Source: UBA1952 sp965246855
GTDB lineage: Bacteria > Bacteroidota > Bacteroidia > Chitinophagales > Chitinophagaceae
Reading direction: 5' to 3'
Assembly: GCA_965246855.1 (NCBI GenBank)
Contig: CBDFFP010000002.1
Location: 868,001 to 932,000 of the forward strand
DNA: 64,000 nucleotides
In this document: piece by piece, positions 42,402 to 52,600 of the stretch
How positions within the stretch are numbered: the stretch's first letter is position 1
Layout: every line of letters starts with the position of its first letter
The notes under the pieces: model-generated
Database searches by the model: none
What the model saw: only the letters and a program-made list of their open reading frames with translations
What the model was told of the DNA's origin: nothing
Program-made: the position numbers and the translations under genes

Positions 42402-42745
42402 TTGTTCAGTGCGAACTGCTTCATCACGAAGTGGCACTGGCGATTGATACGGGCGCTTCCCACACCACGATTGACCTCACGGCGCTTCTGATTGCGGGTA
42501 TTGGTTTGGAAGAATCCTTGAGGATGGAGAAGCTGGAAACGGCCAGCGGATTGATAGAGGCTTATGTTTTCAAAGTGCCGCTGTTCACTGCTTTGGGAAT
42601 AGAGAAGCGCGACTTGGAGATATGCGCTTACAACTTCTTCGCCCACAACGTCTTGAGCGAGTTTGACGGCGTTCTGGGAATTGATTTCTTCAGTGACCAC
42701 AAGGTCTGTATTGACTTCCGGGCCTCTGAAATCACAATTCAATAA
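42356..42745 (+). CDS. Retropepsin-like aspartic protease domain protein
   Basis: 129 residues. VALAIDTGASHTTIDL carries the D-T-G-A catalytic motif of clan AA, flap region after it, and FDGVLGIDFFSDHKVCIDF matches the hydrophobic-hydrophobic-Gly motif with which single-domain retropepsins dimerise. Cytoplasmic (no signal). Overlaps the upstream gene by 46 bases. A hairpin terminator follows. Bacterial single-domain retropepsins are poorly characterised. Confidence 0.75.
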   Translation: MGVEKFSRASEESLVIVQCELLHHEVALAIDTGASHTTIDLTALLIAGIGLEESLRMEKLETASGLIEAYVFKVPLFTALGIEKRDLEICAYNFFAHNVLSEFDGVLGIDFFSDHKVCIDFRASEITIQ

Positions 42746-42748
42746 AAA

Positions 42749-42781
42749 ATGCGGTAAAAGCCCAAAAGCCCTTACCGCATT
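42749..42781. terminator. Terminator between convergent genes
   Basis: AATGCGGTAA pairs with TTACCGCATT; the 13-base loop repeats AAAGCCC. It serves the retropepsin-like gene and the PNPOx-like gene. Confidence 0.75.
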
Positions 42782-42786
42782 GCTGT

Positions 42787-43287
42787 TTACACCGTCAGTT
42801 CGCCGGATTTTCCGGTCATTTCCTTGTAGTTGCCGGTGGCTTTGGCGTAGGCGTATTGCACCAGTTGCATCACGCGGCTCGCATCGGCATCCCAGTAGTG
42901 GGCGTTGTCGGGCGTTATTTTCAGAAGCGCAATGCCGGGCGTTTCCAAGCCTTGCGGAAACCACGCTTTCAGGATGTCTTTCCACAGTTCCTGCATCTTG
43001 GCTTTGTCCTTCACCAGCAGCGCCTTGCCGTTAATCGTCAGGTAAGAATGCTTTGCCGGGGAAGAATAGGAAAGCAACACGTCATCGCCATGAGCCGACA
43101 GCGCGCCAAACTGGTCGTCGCTGGTGAAGAACCAAACCGTTCCGGCTTCGTCCACTTCTTGCGTACTCATCGGGCGGGCACTCATCAGGCCGTCCGCGTC
43201 GCGGGTGGTCAACATGCAGAAGTCAATGGATTGGGCCAGCTCTTTGATTTTTTGGAGCGCCTCGGCGCCTTGCAGATTATGTTCCAT
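42787..43287 (-). CDS. Pyridoxamine 5'-phosphate oxidase-like flavin-binding protein
   Basis: 166 residues in the split-barrel FMN fold: FCMLTTRDADGLMSARPMSTQEV, WFFTSDDQFGALSAHGDDVLLSYSSPAKHSYLTING. This matches the general stress protein 26-like group of PNPOx proteins. Substrate unknown. ATG at 43287 gives MEHNLQGAEALQKIKELA; the frame stays open upstream to 43359. Confidence 0.85.
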   Translation of the reverse strand: MEHNLQGAEALQKIKELAQSIDFCMLTTRDADGLMSARPMSTQEVDEAGTVWFFTSDDQFGALSAHGDDVLLSYSSPAKHSYLTINGKALLVKDKAKMQELWKDILKAWFPQGLETPGIALLKITPDNAHYWDADASRVMQLVQYAYAKATGNYKEMTGKSGELTV

Positions 43288-43420
43288 AATTGGGAAATGG
43301 GGGATTTTGGGTTTCCCTGAAACTGACAAAACCGTGCCTTCTGTTTGTTGCTGTGGCACGTTCTTTTCTATTTCCCCGAATCCCTATTTATCCAACACCT
43401 GTTCCCTACCAAACCCTACC

Positions 43421-43630
43421 ATGAAAACCCGTTTCATCCTCACCGATACCGACGAGCTAACTGTTATTCTGGAGCGCGCCTTCGCCCACATTTCCAATCC
43501 TTTAGAAGCCGATGAAAGTGCGTGGCAGGTGTTGGAAAAAGCTCTCGCCGAAGCCTATTCCCTCGGCTCGGCAAAGGCCGCACTGCGGACGCTGAACGTG
43601 CCGCCGCAGTTGGTTTTTAAGGCGGCGTAA
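43421..43630 (+). CDS. Small hypothetical protein
   Basis: 69 residues, MKTRFILTDTDELTVILERAF ... AALRTLNVPPQLVFKAA. Soluble, helical, without known domain. The ATG follows an AACCCTACC leader. Codon use matches the neighbours, which supports it being real. Confidence 0.6.
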   Translation: MKTRFILTDTDELTVILERAFAHISNPLEADESAWQVLEKALAEAYSLGSAKAALRTLNVPPQLVFKAA

Positions 43631-43656
43631 GGGCGCGCTTCTCACCAATTAATTTC

Positions 43657-43762
43657 AAGTCCCGTAGGGATGCAGGTTTGGCCAAACCGAACCTGCATCC
43701 CTACAGGACTTCTTTTGGAAAAGAAACCACTTTTCTACCAAACCTGCGCCCCTACGGGGCTT
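43657..43762. repeat. Inverted pair plus third copy of the GTAGGGATGCAGGTTTGG repeat
   Basis: Copies at 43656-43682 (plus) and 43686-43712 (minus) form a 22-base-arm hairpin with one mismatch; a third, GGGGCGCAGGTTTGGT-type copy lies at about 43735-43762 (minus). Further copies are at 49554 and 49608. Lies between convergent genes and may terminate both. Confidence 0.75.
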
Positions 43763-43769
43763 CCTGACG

Positions 43770-45800
43770 CTACCGCAGCCCCACATACGCTACCCACGCC
43801 GCGCCATAGGCCATCAGCCCCATGTACAAAAACTGCAAAACGGGTAGCCACCAACTGCGCGTTTCGCGCTTCACAATGGCCATTGTGCTCATGCACTGCA
43901 TGGCAAAAACATAGAAGAGTAACAAGGAAACGCCCGTTGCCAGCGTATAAACCGGCGTTCCTTCCGGCGTGCGGGCCGCAGCCAGTTTTTGGCGCAGTGT
44001 TTCGTCGGGGTGCGCGGCTTTGTTGTCCACGCTGTAGAGCGTCGCCATCGTTCCCACAAATACTTCGCGCGCGGCAAAAGACGTAATCAGGGCCACGCCG
44101 ATTTTCCAGTCGTAGCCCAACGGACGAATAGCCGGTTCAATCCACTTCCCCATCCTTCCCGCAAAAGACGCCGACAAAGGCGCAGGCTCCACGAACTTTC
44201 CTTTTTCCGCAGACGGCCCGTAAGAAGCCAGTCCCCACAACACGACGGCGATAATCAGAATCACCTTGCCCGCGTCGCGCACAAAAACCGAAGACTTTTC
44301 CACCATCGTTTGGCCTACGTTTTTCCAGCGCGGCATCCGGTAATGTGGAAGTTCTAAGAGGAAAAAGCTGCGCTCTTTTGCCTTTATAAAAAGGCTTAAA
44401 ACCTTGCTCACCACCAGCGCGCCCACGAAGCCCAACAGATACAACCCCATCAAAACCAGCCCGTGAAGGGTGATAGGCCCGAAGCGGTGGTCGGGAATCA
44501 CGAGGCCGATGAGAATGGTATAAACCGGCAGCCGCGCCGAGCAACTCATCAGGGGCGTAACCAGAATCGTTATCAATCTTTCTTTCTTATTCGCAATCGT
44601 GCGCGCTGCCATTACGGCGGGAACGGCGCAGGCCATCCCGGAAATGAGGGGCATCACCGAGCGTCCATTCATCCCTACGGAGCGCATCAATCTATCCGTT
44701 AAAAAGGAAATGCGCGCCATGTATCCGGTGTCTTCCAGAATGGTTATCGCCCCGAAAAGAATGGCAATTTGGGGAATGAAAACCGCTATTCCCGACAGCC
44801 CGGCCAGCACGCCATTAATCAATAAATCTGTGAAAGCATTGGACGGCAGCTGCTGCGAAAGCATCCCACTGAGCCAGCCAAAGCCGCTTTCTACCCAGTT
44901 CATAGGATACTCGGCGAGCCAGAAAATGCTTTGGAAAAGCAGGAACAAAACGAAGAGCAACACGAGATTCCCCCACAACGGATGCAGCAGAATCTTGTCT
45001 ATCCGCTCTGCCCGTAAACTCTTTTGCGCAGGCGTTTCAGCGACTACGGCGGCGGCCATCACTTTATCAATCCGTGCATAGCGAGCTACCACTTCTGCCG
45101 CCTGCGTGCGGGCTTTGAGGAACCTCTCGGTGTCTAATAATGCCAGCAGTTGGATGCGCTGCGCGGCTTGCAAATACGGCACATCCGGCATGGAACAGGC
45201 AATTTGAAGCGCAGCATAATCGGACGAAGCGTCTGTTATTTCCCGCACTTCGCTTATCCATTCGCCTGCCAGCTTCCGGCTGTCTATAAAAGGGCGCGGC
45301 GCCATTTCTACGGTTGCGGTCAGGAGCGTTGCGAGGGTTTTGCGCAGTGCTACAATTCCTTTTCCGCTGCGCGGATTAATGCTCACCACCGGCGCGCCCA
45401 TCTGCCGTTCCAGCTCGGCAAGGTTAATGCGAATGCCTTTTGTGGCCGCAATATCCATCATCGTCAGGGCCAATACCACCGGCTTTCCCAAATCCATAAT
45501 CTGCGACGCGAAAAGGAGATTTCTTTTCAGGTTTGCCGCATCCACAATCGCCACAATCGCGTCGGGCACGTCCGTTCCGGTGGGATGAAGCAAGACGCTT
45601 GTGGCTACCTGCTCATCGTTGCTTTTGGGATAGAGGGAGTAGGTTCCCGGCAAGTCGAGCACGCGCACCGAAAGCGTTTCCGACAGGCGGCAAATGCCTG
45701 CCTTTTTGTCCACCGTCACGCCCGGAAAATTGCCCACCTTTTGCCGCAGCCCCGTGAGCGCATTAAAAAGCGAGCTTTTCCCGGCATTGGGATTGCCCAC
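43770..45800 (-). CDS. feoB: Ferrous iron transporter FeoB
   Basis: 676 residues from the GTG at 45800. G-domain: GNPNAGKSSLFNALTG (G1), GVTVDKKAG (G2), DLPGTYSL (G3), then the helical spacer and about eight membrane helices with GMACAVPAVMAARTI and LMSCSARLPVYTILI (GATE motifs with Cys). Uptake of Fe2+. No feoA is adjacent. The start is unclear: the expected preceding strand FPQIALV is encoded in frame upstream, yet no ATG, TTG or other GTG occurs before an in-frame TGA at 45852-45854. Confidence 0.9.
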   Translation of the reverse strand: MGNPNAGKSSLFNALTGLRQKVGNFPGVTVDKKAGICRLSETLSVRVLDLPGTYSLYPKSNDEQVATSVLLHPTGTDVPDAIVAIVDAANLKRNLLFASQIMDLGKPVVLALTMMDIAATKGIRINLAELERQMGAPVVSINPRSGKGIVALRKTLATLLTATVEMAPRPFIDSRKLAGEWISEVREITDASSDYAALQIACSMPDVPYLQAAQRIQLLALLDTERFLKARTQAAEVVARYARIDKVMAAAVVAETPAQKSLRAERIDKILLHPLWGNLVLLFVLFLLFQSIFWLAEYPMNWVESGFGWLSGMLSQQLPSNAFTDLLINGVLAGLSGIAVFIPQIAILFGAITILEDTGYMARISFLTDRLMRSVGMNGRSVMPLISGMACAVPAVMAARTIANKKERLITILVTPLMSCSARLPVYTILIGLVIPDHRFGPITLHGLVLMGLYLLGFVGALVVSKVLSLFIKAKERSFFLLELPHYRMPRWKNVGQTMVEKSSVFVRDAGKVILIIAVVLWGLASYGPSAEKGKFVEPAPLSASFAGRMGKWIEPAIRPLGYDWKIGVALITSFAAREVFVGTMATLYSVDNKAAHPDETLRQKLAAARTPEGTPVYTLATGVSLLLFYVFAMQCMSTMAIVKRETRSWWLPVLQFLYMGLMAYGAAWVAYVGLR

Positions 45801-46042
45801 GAGGGCTATTTGAGGAAAGGCAGGCAGAGGGGAGAAATTTCTTTTAAAGAATCAAAGGTAAAACGCCCTTTCGCGCGGCAGGGTTGAAGGGGAAAAGGTT
45901 TTCCCGTTTTGGAAAGTGGAGGGGAAAAAGACCTGCGGCTGGGCAGGGGTCTTCATCCCTCCTCAATCCTTCCTTTGCCGGAAAAATACAGGTGCTGCGC
46001 CCCCATTTTTGGCTTATGATTGCCGGGACGGGAGCCGTATCA
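45801..46042. other. Gene-free stretch between feoB and array C
   Basis: No gene supported. It may hold the feoB promoter, which I could not locate. AAGACC/GGTCTT at about 45928-45951 can form a weak hairpin. Confidence 0.5.
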
Positions 46043-46205
46043 CGTGGGACGGGGCGCATATTCGCCGGACAGGTCATCCGTCCCACGGGACAGATGAGAT
46101 ATTCGCGGAACAGGGAGCATATTCGCCGGACAGGGCGTCCGTCCTACGGGACGGAGCGCATATTCGCCGAACAGACCGTCCGTCCCACGGAATATAGGCC
46201 CCGTC
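46043..46205. repeat. Array C: eight 20-21-bp units of two subtypes
   Basis: Units start at 46043, 46063, 46083, 46104, 46124, 46144, 46165 and 46185 (20, 20, 21, 20, 20, 21, 20, 21 bases). Each has a GGAC or GGAAC core; unit ends are either GCATATT or CCGTC. Junctions form palindromes such as GTCCCACGGGAC and TTCGCCGAA. Lies between divergent feoB and recC. From 46206 to 46336 nothing else was seen. Confidence 0.85.
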
Positions 46206-46336
46206 CCGGCAAACGGGAGTTAAAAACGGGCGCGCGCGTCTTTTAAAAAGCCGAAAACGAAAGAAAAACGACTCCCGCACCCTCGCAAACCCGCTCTTTC
46301 CCCCGAAATTTACCCCACCAGAAACCCCTTCCCGCT

Positions 46337-49300
46337 ATGCCCGTTACGCTTCAGGTATCGTCCTCGCTGCGCACCCTTGCCCAACGTTTTACCCGCGACC
46401 TTTCTTCGCGCCCGCGCGGCGTTTTTGAGCCGGACTACGTAGTGACGCAAACGGAAGGGATGAACAATTTTTTGCGCCTGCAAATTGCCCACCACGCGGG
46501 CATCACGGCCAACTGCAAATTTCTGGGGCCAAACGAAATCATCCAGCAGGCCTTCCGCTTGCTTTCCGACGAGAACAGCCATGCCGTTTCGGTGCCGCAA
46601 ATGCGCTGGCAGATTTATGGAATTCTGGGGAAAGAAGATTTCCAAACCCGCTTTCCAAACGTCGTTTCCTACTACCAGAACCCCGACGGCAGCAGCGACC
46701 TGAAACGCCTGGAACTGGCCGAAAAAGTGGCCGTACTTTTTGACCAGTACCAGATTTACCGCCCGCAAATCATCCGGCAGTGGAACCGCCCGCAGGCCGC
46801 CCCAACCGACTGGCAGCAATATCTGTGGCAAGAAGTAACACGCCTTTCCGCAGGCCGCCTTTCCGACAAAGCGCGCATCAGCGACGCCATTCTCTATGCC
46901 CTCAAAAGCGAAGACAACGTGCGCCACCTGTGCCGCCACATGCCGGTGGTTCACGTCTTTGGCATCTCCATTCTCACTGATTACCACATCTCGCTGCTCC
47001 ACGCGCTGGCCGGAGCGATTGATATTCACTTCTACCTCTTAGACCCGGCGGCGGGCATGTATTGGTATGAAGACCGCAACGAAAAACAACTGGCTATTCT
47101 CCAGAGCAAAGGCATTGACACAAGCGGCTCGCTGCTGGGCAATCCGCTGCTCACAAGTTGGGGCCGCGTGGTGCAGGATACCTTCAAACTGCTGTTTCGC
47201 CACGAGGCATTTCTGAACAATTACGACGTGCTTCTGGCTCCGGAAAAGACGCCGCAAACCTTGTTGGAAAAGATTCAGGATGACATCCACAACGGCTATG
47301 ACCGCCACAGCCGGAACCCGATTTCCGAAACAGAATTGAACGACGGCTCGCTGGTGATGAATGCCTGCTATACGCCGTTACGCGAGGTAGAGGCGTTGTA
47401 CAATCACCTTCTTTGTCTGTATGAAAAAGGAAAGCGTTTTTCGCCGCAGGATGTGTTGGTTATGGTGTCCGACATCAATACTTACGCGCCTTACATCAAA
47501 GCTGTTTTCCAGAACGCACCCTACGAATTCCGCTTCAACGTCTCCGACGAAAACCCGCAGGGCGGCGATACACTCACCGATGCGCTGTCGGCGATTCTGG
47601 CCCTCAATGCCGATAATTTCAAGCCCGAAGAAGTGGCGCAGTTGCTGGACTTTTCCGCTGTCCGCGAGCGATTTGTGCTGCACGACACGGCCCTTGTGCG
47701 CCGCCTGATTGACGCGGCCAATATCCGCTTTGGATTAGATGGCGACGTGGCCGACGATACACGCTTTGTGAGCTGGCGCTACGGCCTGCAACGCATTGTT
47801 TACGGCGCGTGCATGAGCGGTGAAGAACTGTGCCTTTCCGAAAGCGACGAGCCTTTTCACCCGCTGGATTGTGTGGAAGGACAAGATGCGGAAACAGCTA
47901 TTCGCTTTGCGCATTTCGCGGGCTTGCTGATGCAACATTTAGAGGAGCGTTACCGCCCGCGCGACATCGCGAAATGGGTGGAGTACGTTGAACGCATCAT
48001 CAATGATTTGCTGGCCGACACGGGCGAGGAAGTAACGGAGGAATTGCAGGGATTGCTGGCGCAACTGAACAGCTACAACAACGCTCACGAGTACATGAAG
48101 GAAGCCATTTCCTACGAAGTTTTCAGCCGCAGTTTTTTGCAGGGATTAAAAGGCGCGTCGCAGTCGGGCTGTTTTGGGTATGGGGGCATTACGTTCTGCT
48201 CTATGGTGCCGATGCGCAGCGTACCCTTTAAGATTGTGGCGATGCTGGGCATGGATGCCGACAAGTTTCCGCGCCGCGAAACGGTGACATCGTTCAGCAA
48301 GCTGAACGAGCGCCGCGAGGTGGGCGACCGCAACGTGCGGGACAATGACCGCCACCTTTTTCTGGAGACGATTCTCTCCGCCGAAGAACACCTCTACATC
48401 AGCTACCTGGGCCGCGCCGCGCAGGACAATACGCCGCAGCCGCCAAGCCCGCTGGTGGAAGAGCTGCTGGACTATGTGGAAGAAGGACTGGAAACCAAGC
48501 AGCCCTTGAAGGATTTTGTGGCCGTGCATCCGCTCCACAATTTCAGCGGACAATACAACTGCGACAACCCGCGCCTGCGCGATTTTCTGCGCCAAAGGAA
48601 AGAGCGTTTAAAGTCGTGGACGGTGGTGGAGAAAGAAGAAGCCAAGCCGCTGCTGACGAAGATTTCCCTGAAAAGCCTGAGCGGATTTTGTGCCAATACG
48701 CTGCGGTTTTGGTACGGCCAAAAGCTGGGCATCCGCTACGAAGACACCGAGGCCGCGCTGGCGGATATGGAGCTGCTTCACCTGAATAATCTGCAACGCG
48801 CTATCCTGAAAAAAGAAAGCCTTTCCGTAGAGCCGGACGGCGGCGAGGAATGGCGGATTCGGAAGGTGCGCAACGGGCTTTTGCCGCTTAGCAGCATGTC
48901 CACCGTGGTGGTGGAAGAGTTGGAAGAGGAAGTGCGGGAAGTGAAAGCCCTGCTGCGCAACGTGCCCGGTTTTGGCAAGCCCGCGCGCGTGCCGGTAGAG
49001 ATTTTATTGGAGAACGGCATTGCGCTTTCCGGCATTTTGGACGTGTATGAAGGCGGCTTGCTGTGCCATGTTTGCCTTTCCAAAGACGAAGTGAAACATC
49101 GCATGGAAGCCGGCATTTTATACCTCGCGGCGGTGGCGGCAGGCGTGGGCAACGAGCTTTATTTTGTGTCGGCGCAGCAGGAGAAAATCTTCCGCACGGT
49201 GAGCATTTCCAAGGAAGAGGCGCGAGCACTTCTAACGCAGATGACGACCTTGTTTCTGGAAGGCCGCGAGCAGCCGCTGGTGTTTTCGGCGGGCATGGTT

Positions 49301-49519
49301 TCGTGCATCCGAAAGAAAGACCCGCCACCGTCTGCCATGACCGAGGACAACTTCTGTGAATTGGTAGGCCGCTACATGGAAAACGGAATCGGCATGGAAG
49401 ATTGTTTTCGCAATCACCACCGGCAGGAACTGTGTACGGCATCCGGCGCGCTACAAGGTTTTCGCAGGATGTACGAGGTGTTTTATGAAGGAACGGAAGC
49501 GTTGTTTGAGGCGGGATAG
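46337..49519 (+). CDS. recC: Exodeoxyribonuclease V gamma subunit
   Basis: 1060 residues. N-terminus LQVSSSLRTLAQRFTRDLSS and VTQTEGMNNFLRLQIAHHAG are typical of RecC, an inactivated helicase of the SF1 fold that recognises Chi in the RecBCD complex. Later FRFNVSDENPQGGDTLTDALSAILAL and ITFCSMVPMRSVPFKIVAMLGMD match. C-terminal inactive nuclease-like region. recB follows after a 118-base gap containing repeats. No recD lies in the window. Confidence 0.92.
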   Translation: MPVTLQVSSSLRTLAQRFTRDLSSRPRGVFEPDYVVTQTEGMNNFLRLQIAHHAGITANCKFLGPNEIIQQAFRLLSDENSHAVSVPQMRWQIYGILGKEDFQTRFPNVVSYYQNPDGSSDLKRLELAEKVAVLFDQYQIYRPQIIRQWNRPQAAPTDWQQYLWQEVTRLSAGRLSDKARISDAILYALKSEDNVRHLCRHMPVVHVFGISILTDYHISLLHALAGAIDIHFYLLDPAAGMYWYEDRNEKQLAILQSKGIDTSGSLLGNPLLTSWGRVVQDTFKLLFRHEAFLNNYDVLLAPEKTPQTLLEKIQDDIHNGYDRHSRNPISETELNDGSLVMNACYTPLREVEALYNHLLCLYEKGKRFSPQDVLVMVSDINTYAPYIKAVFQNAPYEFRFNVSDENPQGGDTLTDALSAILALNADNFKPEEVAQLLDFSAVRERFVLHDTALVRRLIDAANIRFGLDGDVADDTRFVSWRYGLQRIVYGACMSGEELCLSESDEPFHPLDCVEGQDAETAIRFAHFAGLLMQHLEERYRPRDIAKWVEYVERIINDLLADTGEEVTEELQGLLAQLNSYNNAHEYMKEAISYEVFSRSFLQGLKGASQSGCFGYGGITFCSMVPMRSVPFKIVAMLGMDADKFPRRETVTSFSKLNERREVGDRNVRDNDRHLFLETILSAEEHLYISYLGRAAQDNTPQPPSPLVEELLDYVEEGLETKQPLKDFVAVHPLHNFSGQYNCDNPRLRDFLRQRKERLKSWTVVEKEEAKPLLTKISLKSLSGFCANTLRFWYGQKLGIRYEDTEAALADMELLHLNNLQRAILKKESLSVEPDGGEEWRIRKVRNGLLPLSSMSTVVVEELEEEVREVKALLRNVPGFGKPARVPVEILLENGIALSGILDVYEGGLLCHVCLSKDEVKHRMEAGILYLAAVAAGVGNELYFVSAQQEKIFRTVSISKEEARALLTQMTTLFLEGREQPLVFSAGMVSCIRKKDPPPSAMTEDNFCELVGRYMENGIGMEDCFRNHHRQELCTASGALQGFRRMYEVFYEGTEALFEAG

Positions 49520-49553
49520 AGAAAAGCCTTTCGCAGAAAGGCACAACAATAGA

Positions 49554-49635
49554 TGAAGTCCCGTAGAAACGCAGGTTTGGTAGCAGTGCAATTCCCTTCA
49601 CTCACACAAGCCCCGTAGGGGCGCAGGTTTGGTCC
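49554..49635. repeat. Two direct copies of the GTAGGG-GCAGGTTTGG repeat before recB
   Basis: Copies at 49554-49581 and 49608-49635 in the same orientation; the second ends 2 bases before the recB ATG. Same family as 43657-43762. Confidence 0.7.
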
Positions 49636-49637
49636 TT

Positions 49638-52600
49638 ATGTCCTCCACCCATTATCTCCCCTTCAACGCCCGCGAAGTACCCCTTGAAGGCAGCAATCTA
49701 ATAGAAGCAAGCGCGGGCACTGGCAAGACCTATTCCATTGCCATTATGGTACTGCGGCTGGTGGTGGAGGTGCATCTGCCGCCAAAGGAAATTCTGATGG
49801 TAACATTTACGCGCGCTGCCGTGGCGGAGTTGGCCGAGCGCGTACGCCTGTTTCTGCGCATGGCCTATAAATGCAGTCGCGGAGAGAAGTGCGACGATGC
49901 GGTGATAGCGGAGATTGTGCAGATCGCGCAGGAGAAAACCGGTGCCGAGGTGGAGGACACGTTGCGCCGCGCGGTGCTGCTGTTAGACGAGTTGCAGGTA
50001 ATGACCATTCACAGCTTTTGCCAGAACACACTGAGCGAGTTTGCTTTTGAAACCGCACAGGCATTTGCGCCGGATATGATTCCAACGCTGAAGCCGATTG
50101 TGAAGGATTATTTCCACAAATTCTGGCGGCGAAATATTAACACACTGCCGCCCGCACTGCTCCGGAAATTAGACGTGGAGGTTCTGCGCGAGACGCTCAC
50201 CAAAACCATTGACAGCCACCTTGACGGACGACTTTACTACGGTTTTGAGGAAGAAAAAGCTTATGCGCTCACGCCGGAAGAAGCACAGGATTGGCTGCGA
50301 AAAATCAAGGAGAACGAAGACGTGCAACCGCTGATAGACGAAGCGTATGACGCACTGCAAAAAGCGTATAAAGAAGCGAAGGGCGAAGGGCGGAAAATCA
50401 CCCATTTAGATGCGGCCTCCCGCGCCTACAAACATCCTAAAAGCGCGTTTTTGAAAACAGCGGCGGATGACCGGAAATTTTTAGAGAAGTATTTCCCGGA
50501 AGTTTTGCCGCTGATTGACCGCATGTTGGAAGCCGCAGAAAAATCATTGGCTACTTTTGAGGAACTGCAACAGCACCTGCGCTACTGGGCTATTTCGGAA
50601 ATTCTCAAAAGCATTGCGGCGCACAAAAAGCGGGCGAATGTCATCACCTATTCCGACATGATTACGCACCTGCACGCGGCCCTGACGAAGCCCGGAAAGG
50701 AAGAGCTGGTGCAGGCGATGCGCGCTAAATACAAGGCCGCTTTCATTGACGAATTCCAGGACACCGACCGGCGGCAATACGAGCTTTTTGACGCAGCTTT
50801 TGGCGAGGAAACCATTCTCTTTCTGATTGGCGACCCGAAGCAAAGCATCTACGGTTTTCGCTCCGCCGACGTGAATACCTACTTCATGGCCCGCAGCCGC
50901 GTGGCGCGCGTGTATGGCATGAACCGGAACTTCCGCTCCACGGCGCAGATGATTGAGACGATGAATGTCTTCTTTAAACCGCAGCCGGATTTCAACACGT
51001 TTGCCTTTGCCGAAGGTGAAGAAGGATTCCAATACATTCCGGTGGAAAGCGGGGTAAAAGAGAAAAAGCAAGGCTTGTTTCTGAACGGTGAATCGCAGCC
51101 GTGCATGGGCGTTTTTGAAGAGAAAGACAAGAACAATGTGGAGGAGAAAGCGGCGATGCAGATAGCGGCACTGTTGCGCATGGGCTACACGCTGACAGAA
51201 GACGGTGTGGAGCGCCCTTTGCGCCCCTCGGATGTCGGTGTGCTGGTGCGGAAAGGAAAGAACGGACAAAGCATCCGTGACCGGCTGTGCAAAATGGGCA
51301 TTCCTGCCGTGTATCGCGACGAGGTGCGTGTGCTGGATACGCCGCAGGCAAAAGAACTGGTGTGGATTCTTCATGCGCTGCTGGAGCCGTCGGCGGCCAC
51401 GATAAACCGTGCGCTGCTGAACACGCTGCTGCCCTTCACCAACGAAATTCTGCTGCGCCTGAACGACGAGGAAGTGGTGGCGCATTTTGACAAATACCGC
51501 CGCTTGTGGGCACGCGACGGCCTCCTGCCCGCCCTCTCTGAAATGGCACGCGATTTTGACCTGCGCACCTTCCTGCTTCAGCGCGAAGGCGGCCACCGTG
51601 TGTACGCCAATTACCTGCAACTGGCAGAGCTTCTTCATGCTACGCAGTCGCGCCGGAAATGGAGCGAAAACGAAACGCTCTCGTGGCTGCAACGCACCAT
51701 TAGCGACACCGAGCGAACGGAGAACGGCGCGTTTCAGCAACGCATGGAGCGCGACGATGAGGCAGTGGAAATTCTCACGATTCACAAAAGCAAGGGTCTG
51801 GAATACAACGTGGTGATTGCGGCGGATTTTAATTTTCCTACCAGTCTTGGCAAAGACCATTATCCAACCCTGAGCTATCGCGCGCCGGACGGACAATATT
51901 TCTTCCTGGAACAGAAGCGTTTTACGCAGGAACAAAAAGGTTTGTACACAGCGCAGGAAGAACAGGAAGCCCGCCGCTTGCTGTATGTGGCCGTTACCCG
52001 CGCGGTATATGGCTGCTATCTCTTCTCCTCTGTCTATTCCCAATCCATGGGCGAAACAGAAAGAAAACTTCTGTCCGCGCTCAAGACATTGCAACATCCG
52101 CAGATTGTTTTCGGTGCGCCGCTCCCCGTTCCGCCCCCGCCGGAAGAAAAAGAAAAAGCCAGGCGCGAAGAATACGAAGTGCTGCCGGGAATTGCCGGCT
52201 TCGCGCTGCCCGATGATAAATGGGGACGCTTAAGTTATTCCGGTTTGGGCGGTTGGAACGCGCATTTCCGCCTGCGTCGTGCAGCGCCGCAAACCGACGA
52301 TTACGCCACTTTTATTTTTGAAACGCTGGCCCGCAACAGCAAGACCGGTGAGATGCTCCACTACCTTTTGGAGCGCGCGCTGCCCGACCAACCGACCAAC
52401 TGGAACTGGGCAATCAGTCAGACGCTCACGCGCTTCTCTCCGGCAAAAAAAGAAGCCTACACACCCCTGTTGAAAACGCTGATGACGCACATTTCCGGGG
52501 CACAGATTTCTTTTCCGCAAAACGCTTCTTTTTCGCTGTCGCAGGTGAAGCACGAGCAGCGCATGGCGGAGTTGGAGTTTGATTTTCCAGTGTCGCCGTT

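Noticed and set aside
45884..46246. Open frame of 120 codons across array C
   Set aside because: The open frame arises from the repeat; it has no homologue-like composition, signal or regular start, and other frames are open too.
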